Source: Pseudomonas paralactis (GTDB lineage: Bacteria; Pseudomonadota; Gammaproteobacteria; Pseudomonadales; Pseudomonadaceae). From it: DNA of 64,000 nt. This document shows, piece after piece, positions 17,047 to 26,000 of the stretch. Position numbers and translations under genes: made by a program. The notes beneath the pieces were generated by a model, which did no database searches, was not told the DNA's origin, and was given only the letters and a program-made list of their open reading frames with translations. How positions within the stretch are numbered: the stretch's first letter is position 1; each line of letters opens with the position of its first letter. The stretch is from positions 1-64,000 of the forward strand of contig NZ_JYLN01000015.1 of assembly GCF_001439735.1 (NCBI RefSeq), in the 5' to 3' direction.

Positions 17047-17907
17047 TCAGGCTCTCCCGAACAGGCCGTAAGGGCGCACCAGAATCACCACGGCCATCGC
17101 GCCGTAGATCATCAGGCTCGCACCCTGGGGCCAGAGTGTGGTCATCAGGCTTTGCACGACGCCGACCAGCAAACCGCCGACCAGCGCACCGCTGAACGAG
17201 CCCATGCCGCCGATCACCACCACCACGAACGCCACCCCGAGAATCTCCGGGCCGACAAAGGGCTGGGCGCCACGCAACGGTGCGAACAGCACCCCGGCGA
17301 CACCGGCCAGGGCGACGCCGAGGGCAAAGGTCATGGAGAACAGGCGGAAGATATTGGTGCCCAGCAGTGACACGGTTTCAGTGCTCTCACTGCCGGCGCG
17401 CACCAGGGCGCCGAAGCGCGTGCGTTCCAGCAGCAGCCACAGGCCCAGGCCGACCAACCCGGAAAATACGATCAGAAACAGGCGGTAGTAGGGGTAGACG
17501 AAATCGCCCACCACCAGCACGCCGCGCAGCAATTCCGGTACGGCAACGCTTTTGCCCACCGGGCCCCAGATCATCACGCTGGCTTCCTGGATGATCAGCG
17601 CGATCCCCAGGGTCACCAGAATCTGGAACATGTGCGGCAAGTGGTAGATCCGCTGGATCAGCAAACGCTCGATCACCCAGGCCAGGGCAGCCACCACCAG
17701 CGGCGCGACGAGCAGCGCCAGCCAGAAGCTGCCGGTAAGGCTTACGGCGGTGTAGCAGATGTAGGCGCCGAGCAGGAAAAACGCGCCGTGGGCGAAGTTG
17801 ACGAAGTTGAGCAGGCCGAAAATGATCGTCAGCCCGACCGCGATCAGAAAGTAGATCATCCCCAGCCCAAGGCCGTTGAGAATCTGGAACAGGTACAAAT
17901 CAAGCAT
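17047..17907 (-). CDS. ABC transporter permease (LivH-like)
   Basis: A 286-residue membrane protein of the LivH group. It starts LNGLGLGMIYFLIAVGLTII-like and contains GLLNFVNFAHGAFFLLGAY, RTRFGALVRAGSE and GGMGSFSGALVGGLLVGV, all typical of LivH. It is the first membrane gene after the binding-protein gene, from which it is separated by 57 bases with a small hairpin. Confidence 0.87.
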   Translation of the reverse strand: MLDLYLFQILNGLGLGMIYFLIAVGLTIIFGLLNFVNFAHGAFFLLGAYICYTAVSLTGSFWLALLVAPLVVAALAWVIERLLIQRIYHLPHMFQILVTLGIALIIQEASVMIWGPVGKSVAVPELLRGVLVVGDFVYPYYRLFLIVFSGLVGLGLWLLLERTRFGALVRAGSESTETVSLLGTNIFRLFSMTFALGVALAGVAGVLFAPLRGAQPFVGPEILGVAFVVVVIGGMGSFSGALVGGLLVGVVQSLMTTLWPQGASLMIYGAMAVVILVRPYGLFGRA

Positions 17908-17926
17908 GCAGGAACCCTCCGCAGAC

Positions 17927-17942
17927 GGCCGCTTGCGCGGCC
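17927..17942 (-). promoter_or_regulatory. Intercistronic hairpin after the binding-protein gene
   Basis: GGCCGC and GCGGCC form a perfect 6-base-pair stem with a TTGC loop between the binding-protein gene and the LivH-like gene. No T-run follows, so a role in message stability or partial attenuation is more likely than termination. Confidence 0.45.
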
Positions 17943-17964
17943 CTGCGCGACAAAATGTAAGCGG

Positions 17965-19167
17965 TCAGCCGAGCGAGCAGCCCGTCGCCTCAACCGGCGG
18001 GAACGATTGGCCGGCGCTGAGCACCTTGGCCAGGTCGTCCTTGTCGGCCATGTCGCCGCTGGCCTTGCCGATCAGCAGGTAGTAATCCTTGATCACCTGG
18101 TGATCGCCGGCGCGGATCGACTCCTTGCCGGTCGGACCTTCATAGCTCAAGCCCTGCATGGCCTTGGCCACGGTCGCGCCGTCGAGGCTGCCGGTGGCGA
18201 TGATGGTGTCGAGCATGACTTTGGTGCTGATGTAGTCGGCGGCCAGGGGGTAGGTGGGGTTGATGCCGTATTTGGCCTGGGTCAGCTTGACCAGTTCGCG
18301 GTTGAGGGGCGTATCGACCTGATGCCAGTACTGCGCGCCGAGGTACACGCCTTCGAGCACATCGCTGCCCAACTCCTGGAATTGGTCAAGGCCGGCCGAC
18401 CATACCAGCAGCACCTTCATGCGCTCCTTGATGCCGAAGTTCACGGCCTGGCGCAGGGTGTTGGAGGACTGGCTGCCGAAGTTGAGCAGTACCAGCACGT
18501 CGGGACGGGTGGAAATGGCGTTGGTCAGGTAGCCGGAGAATTCCTGCTCCTGCAGCGAGTGGTAGCTGTTGCCCACGTGTTCCAGGCCGTGCTCCTTGAG
18601 CACATTTTTGGCGCCTTCAAGCAAGGCTTCGCCGAATACGTATTGCGGGGTGATGGTGTACCAGCGTTTGGCGTCCGGCAGCAGTTTGATCAGCGGCACC
18701 ATGGTTTCGCGGATCGCGCCGTAGGTCGGTACCGACCAACGGAAAGTCGCCTTGTTGCAATCCTTGCCGGTGACTTCATCGGCGCCCACCGGGGTCATGA
18801 ACACGCCGCCGACTTTGTCGACTTCCTTGGCCACGGCCAGGGCGGAAGACGACAGTGTGCAGCCCTGGAAGAACCGAGCCCCATCCTGCGCGATCGCCTC
18901 CTGCACTTTGCGCACCGCCTTGCCGGCGTTGCCTTCGGTGTCGATAACCTTGTAGGTCAGCGGGCGGCCGAGGATCTCGGGATGCTGTTGCACGGCCAGG
19001 CGCGACCCCATGTCGGCAAATTTGCCGTAGCTGGCAAACGCGCCAGACATGGACTTGAGGCCGTAAAAGGTAAAGGGCTCGGCGGCAAAGGCCGAACGCA
19101 CGCTCAGCGGCAAGCTGAGGGCGGCGGCCGCGGTAAGGCTGGCTTTCAATAACGTACGACGCTGCAT
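17965..19167 (-). CDS. ABC transporter substrate-binding protein (Liv/HAAT family)
   Basis: A 400-residue Peripla_BP_6 protein. The leader MQRRTLLKASLTAAAALSLP has paired arginines and ends SAFA|AEP, so Tat export is possible. The mature protein begins FTFYGLKSMSGAFASYG, close to the usual opening of this family, and contains SSSALAVAKEV and NFGSQSSNTL. The ATG at 19167 follows GGGAGTCACC; an upstream in-frame ATG at 19206 lacks a good site. It is the first gene of the importer and hydrolase operon. The ligand is unknown. Confidence 0.85.
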   Translation of the reverse strand: MQRRTLLKASLTAAAALSLPLSVRSAFAAEPFTFYGLKSMSGAFASYGKFADMGSRLAVQQHPEILGRPLTYKVIDTEGNAGKAVRKVQEAIAQDGARFFQGCTLSSSALAVAKEVDKVGGVFMTPVGADEVTGKDCNKATFRWSVPTYGAIRETMVPLIKLLPDAKRWYTITPQYVFGEALLEGAKNVLKEHGLEHVGNSYHSLQEQEFSGYLTNAISTRPDVLVLLNFGSQSSNTLRQAVNFGIKERMKVLLVWSAGLDQFQELGSDVLEGVYLGAQYWHQVDTPLNRELVKLTQAKYGINPTYPLAADYISTKVMLDTIIATGSLDGATVAKAMQGLSYEGPTGKESIRAGDHQVIKDYYLLIGKASGDMADKDDLAKVLSAGQSFPPVEATGCSLG

Positions 19168-19283
19168 GGGGTGACTCCCTGGTTTAGTTATTGGCAGGAG
19201 CGGCAAGGGCGATACGGTGGAGCAAGGGCCTGTGGGCAGGCTTGTTATTGGGTAACTCGGTTCAACAGATGGACACGGTCAAA

Positions 19284-19371
19284 TGTGGGAGCTGGCTTGC
19301 CTGCGATGCGGGCGCCTCGGTGTTACAGGGGGACCGAGCCGATGCCATCGCAGGCAAGCCAGCTCCCACAT
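19284..19371. repeat. REPIN
   Basis: Inverted REP arms TGTGGGAGCTGGCTTGCCTG and CAGGCAAGCCAGCTCCCACA enclose about 45 bases. It lies between the GntR gene and the binding-protein gene, upstream of the importer operon. No gene lies between 19168 and 19387. Confidence 0.88.
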
Positions 19372-19387
19372 TGGTCGGGTGTTGTTC

Positions 19388-20155
19388 CTAACGGTGATCA
19401 AACTCCAGAAGGAAGTGCGGGCTCACCTGGCCTTCCAGCGCGGTCATATGGTGTTCGGCATCGCACATGTGTTCATGCATCAAGCTGCGCACCGCGCTTT
19501 CATCCCCGGCGCGAAAGGCGATCAGCAGTTGCTTGTGATAATCGAGGTTGGCCGCGTCGAACTGCTTGCGCTTGGGTTTGTAGGCTTTCTTGAGCACCAC
19601 CAGGTCGCGCAGCAGGTCATTGAGAAACTGCGCCATAAAACTCAGCAGTGGGTTGGGGCAGGCCCGGGCCAGCAGGTTGTGGAACTCCAATTCCGCCAGG
19701 CGCTGTTCGCGCTGGCCGGCTTCGCTGTCCTCGGGAGCGCTGCAAAAATCCACATTGGCTTGCAGGGCAACGTAATCGTCTTCGCTCAAACGCCCGAGCA
19801 CCGACACTGCCAGTTCCACTTCGATGACCTTGCGCAGTTGGTAGACCTGCTCGCCATCCAGGTGCTGAAAGTGCAGGTAATTGCGCAAGGCGCGGCTGGC
19901 CGGTTCGGTGCCGGCCTGGTTCAGGTAGGCACCGCCGCTGGGGCCGGTGCGCGTACTGACCAACCCTTCGACCTCCAGCGCCTTGAGCGCTTCGCGCGCC
20001 GAGCCCTTGGAGCACTGGAAGCTTTCCATCAGCTCGCGCTCAGTGGGCAGGCGGTCGCCGGGCTTCAAGGCATCGGTGACGATCGAGCGCTTGACCGACT
20101 CCACAATCACATCGGACAGCTTCTGGCGTTTGCGGCGTAGCGGGCGAGTCAGCAT
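19388..20155 (-). CDS. GntR-family (FadR subfamily) transcriptional regulator
   Basis: A 255-residue regulator. The winged helix includes LKPGDRLPTERELMESFQCSKGSAREALKALEVEGLV (seen as two adjoining motifs) near residues 30-66, and the C-terminal FCD domain is all-helical with the metal-binding His residues in EFHNLLARAC and LDYHKQLL. It lies directly upstream of the importer operon on the same strand, so it is the likely local regulator. An inverted repeat in front of it (20167-20203) could be its own operator. Confidence 0.86.
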   Translation of the reverse strand: MLTRPLRRKRQKLSDVIVESVKRSIVTDALKPGDRLPTERELMESFQCSKGSAREALKALEVEGLVSTRTGPSGGAYLNQAGTEPASRALRNYLHFQHLDGEQVYQLRKVIEVELAVSVLGRLSEDDYVALQANVDFCSAPEDSEAGQREQRLAELEFHNLLARACPNPLLSFMAQFLNDLLRDLVVLKKAYKPKRKQFDAANLDYHKQLLIAFRAGDESAVRSLMHEHMCDAEHHMTALEGQVSPHFLLEFDHR

Positions 20156-20166
20156 GGGTGCGATTT

Positions 20167-20203
20167 ATCGTATTAATGCGGATAAATAGCACTTAATAAC
20201 GAT
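20167..20203. promoter_or_regulatory. AT-rich inverted repeat in the GntR promoter
   Basis: ATCGTATTAA and TTAATAACGAT are inverted repeats except for one extra base, 16 bases apart. They lie 11-48 bases in front of the GntR start codon. The region is far more AT-rich than its surroundings, which suits a promoter with an autoregulatory site. The rest of the gap up to 20263 shows nothing else. Confidence 0.45.
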
Positions 20204-20263
20204 TGCATCGGAGCGTCAACGCAGGGTGTCGTTTTCGATGGCAACAGGTCGCAAATGCGCCGG

Positions 20264-21019
20264 TTACTCCCAGGCACCGAGGTCAAGGCAACGTGCGGAT
20301 GCTGGTGGCTGTTTGCCGTAGGCGAGGAAATCCCCCAGCCAGCGGCTGACACAGCCGTCGGCCCCCGAGTGCCTGGACTCCTTGAGCAATAGCTGCTCGA
20401 CGCCTGCGGCGATGGGGTCGCCAGGCTCTGCATTAATCAGCACCATGCGTGCAATGCGCTCGGGAAACAGCGTGCCGTAGCGGCTGCCAAGGCGGGTCGC
20501 GGCAGCGCTGCCCAGGTAGTGCAGGCGCGCTTCGCCGAGCTGCCCGCGCACGTATTCCATGTCCAGCGCCGCCTGCTCGACCGCGTTTGGCTGGCGCAGG
20601 TCACGGGTGCTCAGTTCGATCACGTCATAACGGTCGACCAGCGTGCGATAAGCGCGGGTGGCAAGCGACTCCCAGCGGCTGGCCACCTGCAGCACGAAAG
20701 GTGCGTTGGCGGGCTGGGGCGGTTCGCCCGCCTGGATGAACACCACCCCCTCACGGTTGAGCGGTTGCCTTGCGCCCACACGCGTCACGCTCAGGCGTAT
20801 ACGACCGCGTCCAGGGGCCGCGTGGTCCCGGGGCACACTGACCAGGCCACATTGGGTGCGCCCGACTACCTCAGGGTCCAGACGCGCAGTGGCAGTGAGG
20901 GGGCAATCCAACAGCCAGTCGATTGCAGTGGGCGCGATCAGGGGCTCGGCGCGAGCTGCATGTGCTATCAGCCAGCAGCTTATGCAGACCAGGCTTTTTA
21001 CAAGAACGCTGGGTGTCAT
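20264..21019 (-). CDS. Exported alpha/beta-hydrolase-like protein, short and lacking the nucleophile
   Basis: A 251-residue protein with a signal peptide ending AHAARA|EP. It resembles the first half of secreted tripeptidyl-aminopeptidase-type hydrolases: CGLVSVPRDHAAPGRG near the front, then YRTLVDRYDVIELSTRDL, then YLGSAAATRLGSRYGTLFPERIARMVLIN. In active relatives the elbow reads GxSxG; here it is GSAAA, so the catalytic Ser is gone. The protein also stops well before the usual length of about 450-500 residues. It follows opmQ at the end of the pyoverdine export genes on the same strand. It may be a decaying gene or a binding protein derived from an enzyme. Confidence 0.6.
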   Translation of the reverse strand: MTPSVLVKSLVCISCWLIAHAARAEPLIAPTAIDWLLDCPLTATARLDPEVVGRTQCGLVSVPRDHAAPGRGRIRLSVTRVGARQPLNREGVVFIQAGEPPQPANAPFVLQVASRWESLATRAYRTLVDRYDVIELSTRDLRQPNAVEQAALDMEYVRGQLGEARLHYLGSAAATRLGSRYGTLFPERIARMVLINAEPGDPIAAGVEQLLLKESRHSGADGCVSRWLGDFLAYGKQPPASARCLDLGAWE

Positions 21020-21126
21020 CACGAGGTCCGGGGGCAGCCGTATGTAACGGCTTTTTTACCAAGGACCTGGGTGTGGAAAATGTAAGGCTAAGAAACAGTT
21101 CGTGTAAGAAATACCGATTTCGCTTA

Positions 21127-22539
21127 TCAGCTATCGGTCTTCCAGCCACCCCCTAATGCCTTGTACAGCGCGATACTGGCTTGCAGTCGCGCCAGGCGCA
21201 GTTGCACGTTCAGGTCCTGAGCGGCGTAGAGGGTGCGTTGGGTTTCCAGCACCGTCAGCAGGTCTTCGGCGCCAGCCTCGTAGCGGCTTTGCGCAATCTC
21301 AAAGGCCGTCTGCGCCTGTTGCAGTTCTTCGCTTTGCCACTGGCGTTGCTGGTCCAGGCGCGTCAGGCTGCTGAGGGCTTTTTCCACATCGGCAAAGCCG
21401 TTGATGATCGCCCCGCGGTAGGTTTGCAGCAGCTCATCCTGGCGTGCCCGGGCCTTGTCACGCTCGGCGCTCAGGCGACCGTTGTTGAAAATCGGTGCGA
21501 CCAGGCCCGAGGTCAAGGTATAGAACGGGCTGCGCAAAATCTCTTCAGCCTTGTTCGCACCCGAGCCGAGGGTTGCGCCCAACGTCACCGTGGGCAACAT
21601 GGCCGCACGCGCCACCGTGACGTCGGCACTGGCCGCCGCCAGCTGTGCCTCTGCCTGGGCGATATCAGGGCGTCGGCGCAACAACTGGCTAGGCACGCCG
21701 GGGCCGATACTCGGCCAGGTCAGCGCCTGGAACGGCTCGTTGCCCAGCGCCAGGGCCTGCACGGGCTGGCCGAGCAAGGCGGCGAGGGTGATGCGCGATT
21801 CTTCGGCCGATTGCTGAATCAGCGGCAGTTGCCGTTGCTGGCTGGCCACCAGGCTTTTCTGTTGTGCCAACTCCAGGGCCGTGGCGGAACCGGCGTCGTA
21901 GCGGTTTTGCACCAGGTTCAGCACGTTGCGCGCATTGGCCAGGTTCAGCTCGGCGATTTGCAAGCGCTGGCGCGCTGCCAGGGTTTGCGCATAGCGGTCG
22001 GCGACGTTGCTGAGCAGGGTCAACTCCACGTTGGCCCGATCGAACTCACTGGCGTGCAGGCTATGTACAGCGCTGTCGCGCGCAGCGGCGCGGCCACCCC
22101 AAAAGTCGATTTCGTAGCTGGCCGAGAGGTTGGCGTCATAGTTGTTGACGGTCCTGTTGCTCGCGGTGGCGTCCAGGTCCGAGTTGCCGCTGCCGCGCAA
22201 CAGCCTTTGACGGCTGGCGGTGAGGTTGAACTTCACCTCGGGCAGCAACGGTGCGCCGGCAATCACCGCTGTGGCCTGGGCCTGGCGCACCCGCGCCATG
22301 GCCGCAGCCACGTCGAAGCTGTCGCGCCGGGCCTGGTCGATCAGGCTGTTCAGCGCAGGGCTGCCAAACTGCGTCCACCAGCGCTGGTTGATGGCCTGGT
22401 CGGCGTCGCGCTCGGCATATTGCCAGGCAGCGGGCGCAGCAATGCCACTGTCGAGGGTAGGCGGGGTGCCGGCACAGGCGTTGAGTAACAGGCACAGGCT
22501 AAGCACCGACAGTTGCGGTGCGATGGATCGTTTATTCAC
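21127..22539 (-). CDS. opmQ: Pyoverdine export outer-membrane factor OpmQ
   Basis: A 470-residue TolC-like lipoprotein of the NodT/RND outer-membrane factor family. The lipobox is LLNAC with the Cys near residue 22. Typical repeats are SYEIDFWGG, LLRRRPDIAQAEAQLAAA and SRYEAGAEDLLTVLETQRTL. It forms the outer-membrane channel of the tripartite PvdRT-OpmQ pump that recycles and secretes pyoverdine. Its start overlaps the end of pvdT, and the gene order equals that of P. aeruginosa PA2391-PA2389. Confidence 0.88.
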   Translation of the reverse strand: MNKRSIAPQLSVLSLCLLLNACAGTPPTLDSGIAAPAAWQYAERDADQAINQRWWTQFGSPALNSLIDQARRDSFDVAAAMARVRQAQATAVIAGAPLLPEVKFNLTASRQRLLRGSGNSDLDATASNRTVNNYDANLSASYEIDFWGGRAAARDSAVHSLHASEFDRANVELTLLSNVADRYAQTLAARQRLQIAELNLANARNVLNLVQNRYDAGSATALELAQQKSLVASQQRQLPLIQQSAEESRITLAALLGQPVQALALGNEPFQALTWPSIGPGVPSQLLRRRPDIAQAEAQLAAASADVTVARAAMLPTVTLGATLGSGANKAEEILRSPFYTLTSGLVAPIFNNGRLSAERDKARARQDELLQTYRGAIINGFADVEKALSSLTRLDQQRQWQSEELQQAQTAFEIAQSRYEAGAEDLLTVLETQRTLYAAQDLNVQLRLARLQASIALYKALGGGWKTDS

Positions 22540-24514
22540 TGGTCAACGCCTTAACCGGATCGAGCCGGGCAGCTTTACGGGCCGGCATAAAGCCGAATAC
22601 GACGCCGGTGACCAGCGCACAGCCAAACGCGCCGAACACCGCCACCAGGGAAAACTGCACCGCCACTTCAGCCAGCAGCAGCACACCGCCTACCAGCAAT
22701 GCCAGGGCGATACCGAACAGGCCACCGACCACAGAGAGCATCACCGCCTCGGTGAGAAACTGGCGCAGGATGTCGCGCTGGCGCGCCCCGGTGGCCATGC
22801 GGATACCGATTTCGCGGGTGCGTTCGCGCACGGTCATCAACATGATGTTCATCACGCCGATGCCGCCCACCAGCAGGGAAATCGCGGCAATCGAGCCGAG
22901 CATCAGCGACAGGGTGTTCTGGGTTCGCGCTTCGGCCTGGATCATCGCGGCATTGTTGGTCAGCTCGTAGTCGCGCTTGCCGTTGTGCAACTTCAACATA
23001 AGCTGGTCGATGGCGCGCTCGGCTTCATGCACCTTGCGTGCATCGGTGGTGGCAATTGCCACGTACTCGGGGTTGTAGCTGCCGAACAGGCGCACACTGG
23101 CGGCGCTGTAAGGGATGGCAATACGGTCGTCACTGTCCTTGTTGCCGGAGCTGGAGCCTTTTTCCGCCAGCACGCCAACCACCTGGAATGGCACGTTCTC
23201 AATCAAAATGTACTGGCCGATCGGGTTGGCTACGTCTTTGAGCAGTTTCGCGCGGATGCTTGAGCCGATCACGGCGACCGTGGCTGCCGCGCGTTCGTCG
23301 GCCTCGGTGAAGTAGCTGCCCTCGACCACCGGCCAGTTGAAGATGTCCGGGAAGTTGGTGTCGTTGCCGCCCACATACGCCATGTAGTCGACATTGCCGA
23401 AGCGCACGCCCGCATCCGTGCCATTGACCGGCATGATGCGCTTGACCTGAGGCAAGGTCGCCAGGGCCGCGACATCGCTCAGGGTTACGATACCCAGCGG
23501 CGTACGCGGGTTGGGCGAAGAACCGCTGAGGTAGATGATATTGGAGCCGAACGCGCCCATCTGCGCCATAACCTGGCGCTTGCTGCCTTCGCCCACTGCC
23601 AGCATCACCACCACAGAAGCTACGCCGATGATGATCCCCAGCAGGGTCAGGGCGGTGCGGAAGCGGTTGATCCACATCACCCGCCAGGCCGCTTGTACCG
23701 CGTCCACCAGTTCGGCCTTCCAGGCGCCATTATGCTCGGCGCCGTCGGCCAGGCGCTGGCGCAGGTCCACAGCGTGCAAGGCGCCGGCCGCCACGGTGGG
23801 TTTGACCGCGCTGGTTTCAGCCGAATCGCTGATAATCAGGCCGTCGCGAATCTCGATGATGCGGTTGGCCCGCGCCGCCACTTCGCGGTCGTGGGTAATC
23901 AGAATGACCACATGGCCCTGGCTCGCCAGTTCGTCGAGCAGGGTCATGACCTCGGCGCCACTGTGGCTGTCGAGGGCGCCGGTGGGCTCGTCGGCGAGGA
24001 TGATATGGCCGCCGTTCATCAGCGCGCGAGCGATGGATACCCGTTGCTGTTGCCCGCCGGAAAGCTGGTGCGGGCGATTGGCGGTGCGCTCGGCCAGGCC
24101 CAGGCGGGTGAGCAGCGCCTTGGCGCGAGCATGGCGTTCAGTGGCGCTGATACCGGCATAGATCGCCGGCATCTCGACGTTCTCCTGGGCCGAGCCCGAG
24201 GGAATCAAATGGTAGCCCTGGAACACAAACCCGAAGGCTTCGCGGCGTAGCCACGCCAGTTCGTCGCTGCCCAGGTGGGCCACGTTTTCGCCGGCGAACA
24301 GGTAGTCGCCCTCGGTAGGGCGGTCGAGGCAGCCCAGGATATTCATCAGCGTCGATTTGCCCGAACCCGAAGCGCCCACAATGGCGACGAATTCCCCGGC
24401 ATGAATCGACAGGTCAATACCGCGCAATACGTCGACTTGCGGGCTGTCGCCGCCTCCGTAGGACTTGCGGATGCCTTTGAGCTCAATCAGGGGCGTGGTC
24501 ACTTCAACCCCCAT
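22532..24514 (-). CDS. pvdT: Pyoverdine export ABC transporter PvdT (MacB family)
   Basis: A 660-residue MacB-type half-transporter. The N-terminal ATPase has Walker A GASGSGKST, signature LSGGQQQRVSIARAL and Walker B ILADEPTGALD. A first membrane helix follows near RTALTLLGIIIGVASVV, then a periplasmic domain and three C-terminal helices with the MacB motif GIGVMNIMLMTVRERTREIG. The ATG at 24514 is preferred over a TTG nine bases upstream. It overlaps pvdR by 11 bases and opmQ by 8, so the three are coupled. It drives pyoverdine secretion with PvdR and OpmQ. Confidence 0.88.
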   Translation of the reverse strand: MGVEVTTPLIELKGIRKSYGGGDSPQVDVLRGIDLSIHAGEFVAIVGASGSGKSTLMNILGCLDRPTEGDYLFAGENVAHLGSDELAWLRREAFGFVFQGYHLIPSGSAQENVEMPAIYAGISATERHARAKALLTRLGLAERTANRPHQLSGGQQQRVSIARALMNGGHIILADEPTGALDSHSGAEVMTLLDELASQGHVVILITHDREVAARANRIIEIRDGLIISDSAETSAVKPTVAAGALHAVDLRQRLADGAEHNGAWKAELVDAVQAAWRVMWINRFRTALTLLGIIIGVASVVVMLAVGEGSKRQVMAQMGAFGSNIIYLSGSSPNPRTPLGIVTLSDVAALATLPQVKRIMPVNGTDAGVRFGNVDYMAYVGGNDTNFPDIFNWPVVEGSYFTEADERAAATVAVIGSSIRAKLLKDVANPIGQYILIENVPFQVVGVLAEKGSSSGNKDSDDRIAIPYSAASVRLFGSYNPEYVAIATTDARKVHEAERAIDQLMLKLHNGKRDYELTNNAAMIQAEARTQNTLSLMLGSIAAISLLVGGIGVMNIMLMTVRERTREIGIRMATGARQRDILRQFLTEAVMLSVVGGLFGIALALLVGGVLLLAEVAVQFSLVAVFGAFGCALVTGVVFGFMPARKAARLDPVKALTSE

Positions 24515-25673
24515 TGCTATCAATCGGACCGATCAACAGGTGATCGCCTTCGTTCAGGCCCTCCAGCACTTCGACGTGCAGACGGTCGCTGATACCCAGG
24601 CGCACCTTACGCTCCTCGATGGCGCCGTTTTTGGCGACCACCCGGGCGATTTGCGATTCGGTGCCGGAGGTGCCTTGCAGGGCGGCGACGGGCACGGTCA
24701 GGGTATCCCTGGCTTGGCCGGCGACGAAAAACACCTGGGTGGTCATCTCTGCCATCAGCGCGTTATCGGCGTTGTCGACGTCCAGCAGCACGGTGTACAG
24801 CACCACTCGGCCTGTGCCGCTCTTGGCAGAACTGCTCGGGCTGCCGTTGCCCTGGGTTTCGTTCAGGGGCTTGGGGGGGATGGGCAGAATCTGGCGCACG
24901 GTACTGCTCCAGCGCCGGCTGCCGCCGCTCAGCGTGGTGAAATAAGCGCTCATGCCGGGTTTGACGTGGCCGATGTCGGCCTCGGAAACTTCGGCCCATA
25001 CGGTCATGGGCGACAGCTTGGCGATGCGCAGGATCAGCGGGGTTTGCTGTTGCGCGTTGAGGGTCTGGCCAACCCGCGCATCCACGGCAACGACGGTGCC
25101 GGTCATTGGTGCGTAGATGCGGGTGTAACCCAGCTCTGCTTCATCACTGCGCAGGCTGGCCTGGGCCTGGCGGATCTGGGCCTTGAACATGTCGACCCGC
25201 GCCTGGGTCGCACTCAGTTCGGCTTTGGCAGTTTGCACGTCTTCTTCACGGGTGGCGTTACCGGCACTCAGGCGTTGCTGGCGCTGATACTTCTGGCGCG
25301 CCAGTTCATGCTGGGCTTTCTGCTCCTGCAACTGAGCCTCCAGGTTTTCGATGGCGTAACGGCTGGCGTCGAGCTTGGCCTGTTGCGTGGCAGGGTCGAT
25401 TTCTACCAGTAACTGGCCTTCCTTGACCTGGTCACCGGCCTCGACATGGATCTTGCGGATCTGCCCGGAGGCCTGGGCGCCGACGTCCACATAGCGTCGT
25501 GGTTGCAGGGTGCCCAGTGCGGTGACGCTGTTCTCAATGTTGCCGCGCACCACAGTGACGGTGGGCAAGCTATCTCGAGCCGACGGCAACAGCTGCCAGG
25601 CAGCCAGCGCAACAATGGGGATCAGGCACGCCACGGCAAGCAGGGCGAGGCGGGCGGGGCGAGGGCGTTTCAT
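24504..25673 (-). CDS. pvdR: Pyoverdine export periplasmic adaptor PvdR (MacA family)
   Basis: A 389-residue membrane fusion protein. The N-terminal anchor is about residues 9-28, followed by a lipoyl half (GTLQPRRYVDVGAQASGQI), a long helical hairpin (about residues 90-170, rich in Gln, Lys and Ala), the second lipoyl half RIYAPMTGTVVAVDARVGQTL and a beta-barrel domain. It links PvdT to OpmQ. A PvdS-type promoter lies at 25728-25751, 55 bases upstream, so export is switched on together with pyoverdine synthesis. Confidence 0.88.
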   Translation of the reverse strand: MKRPRPARLALLAVACLIPIVALAAWQLLPSARDSLPTVTVVRGNIENSVTALGTLQPRRYVDVGAQASGQIRKIHVEAGDQVKEGQLLVEIDPATQQAKLDASRYAIENLEAQLQEQKAQHELARQKYQRQQRLSAGNATREEDVQTAKAELSATQARVDMFKAQIRQAQASLRSDEAELGYTRIYAPMTGTVVAVDARVGQTLNAQQQTPLILRIAKLSPMTVWAEVSEADIGHVKPGMSAYFTTLSGGSRRWSSTVRQILPIPPKPLNETQGNGSPSSSAKSGTGRVVLYTVLLDVDNADNALMAEMTTQVFFVAGQARDTLTVPVAALQGTSGTESQIARVVAKNGAIEERKVRLGISDRLHVEVLEGLNEGDHLLIGPIDSNGG

Positions 25674-25727
25674 GCGTTGGTTCCAGCCAGGGAAAGGGGG
25701 CCGAAGTGGCGAAGAGCTGACTGTTAT

Positions 25728-25751
25728 ACGAGAAAAATGCGCGAATATTTA
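25728..25751 (-). promoter_or_regulatory. PvdS-dependent promoter (iron-starvation box) for pvdRT-opmQ
   Basis: On the minus strand this reads TAAAT, 16 bases, CGT, the core recognised by the sigma factor PvdS. The identical spacing occurs in front of pvdA at 26496-26519. The position, 55 bases before the pvdR start, is suitable. Confidence 0.8.
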
Positions 25752-25824
25752 GGCGTTTACACACGCAGTAACAGCTGTGTCGGCGAAAAAAACCGTACGT
25801 GAGTGCAAGACTTCTTTAAAAGTA

Positions 25825-25843
25825 GATGAGAATTACTATAAAT
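25825..25843 (+). promoter_or_regulatory. Fur-box-like sequence upstream of fpvI
   Basis: GATGAGAATTACTATAAAT resembles Pseudomonas Fur sites of the GAGAATTATTATC kind, though the match to the 19-base consensus is only partial. Iron repression of fpvI by Fur is established in P. aeruginosa, which supports the reading. It lies about 160 bases before the fpvI start. Confidence 0.5.
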
Positions 25844-25930
25844 TGCACACTCTCACAAACTGCCATCATCGGTGATGGCAAAACCGCCATTGATTGCGAG
25901 CGCATCCAGGTAAAGGGATGTGCTCTTGGG

Positions 25931-25957
25931 TTTTTCGCGATCAAGCTCGCTCCTACA
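25931..25957. repeat. Single REP arm in the fpvI leader
   Basis: TTTTTCGCGATCAAGCTCGC followed by TCCTACA is one REP arm, with one change in the palindrome (GATCAAG in place of GAGCAAG). No opposite arm is near, so it is a solo REP. It is transcribed ahead of fpvI if transcription begins at the Fur-type region. Confidence 0.65.
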
Positions 25958-26000
25958 GGGGCTGGGTGTCGTTTGTACCAAGGCCGTGGGGTCAGGAGTC

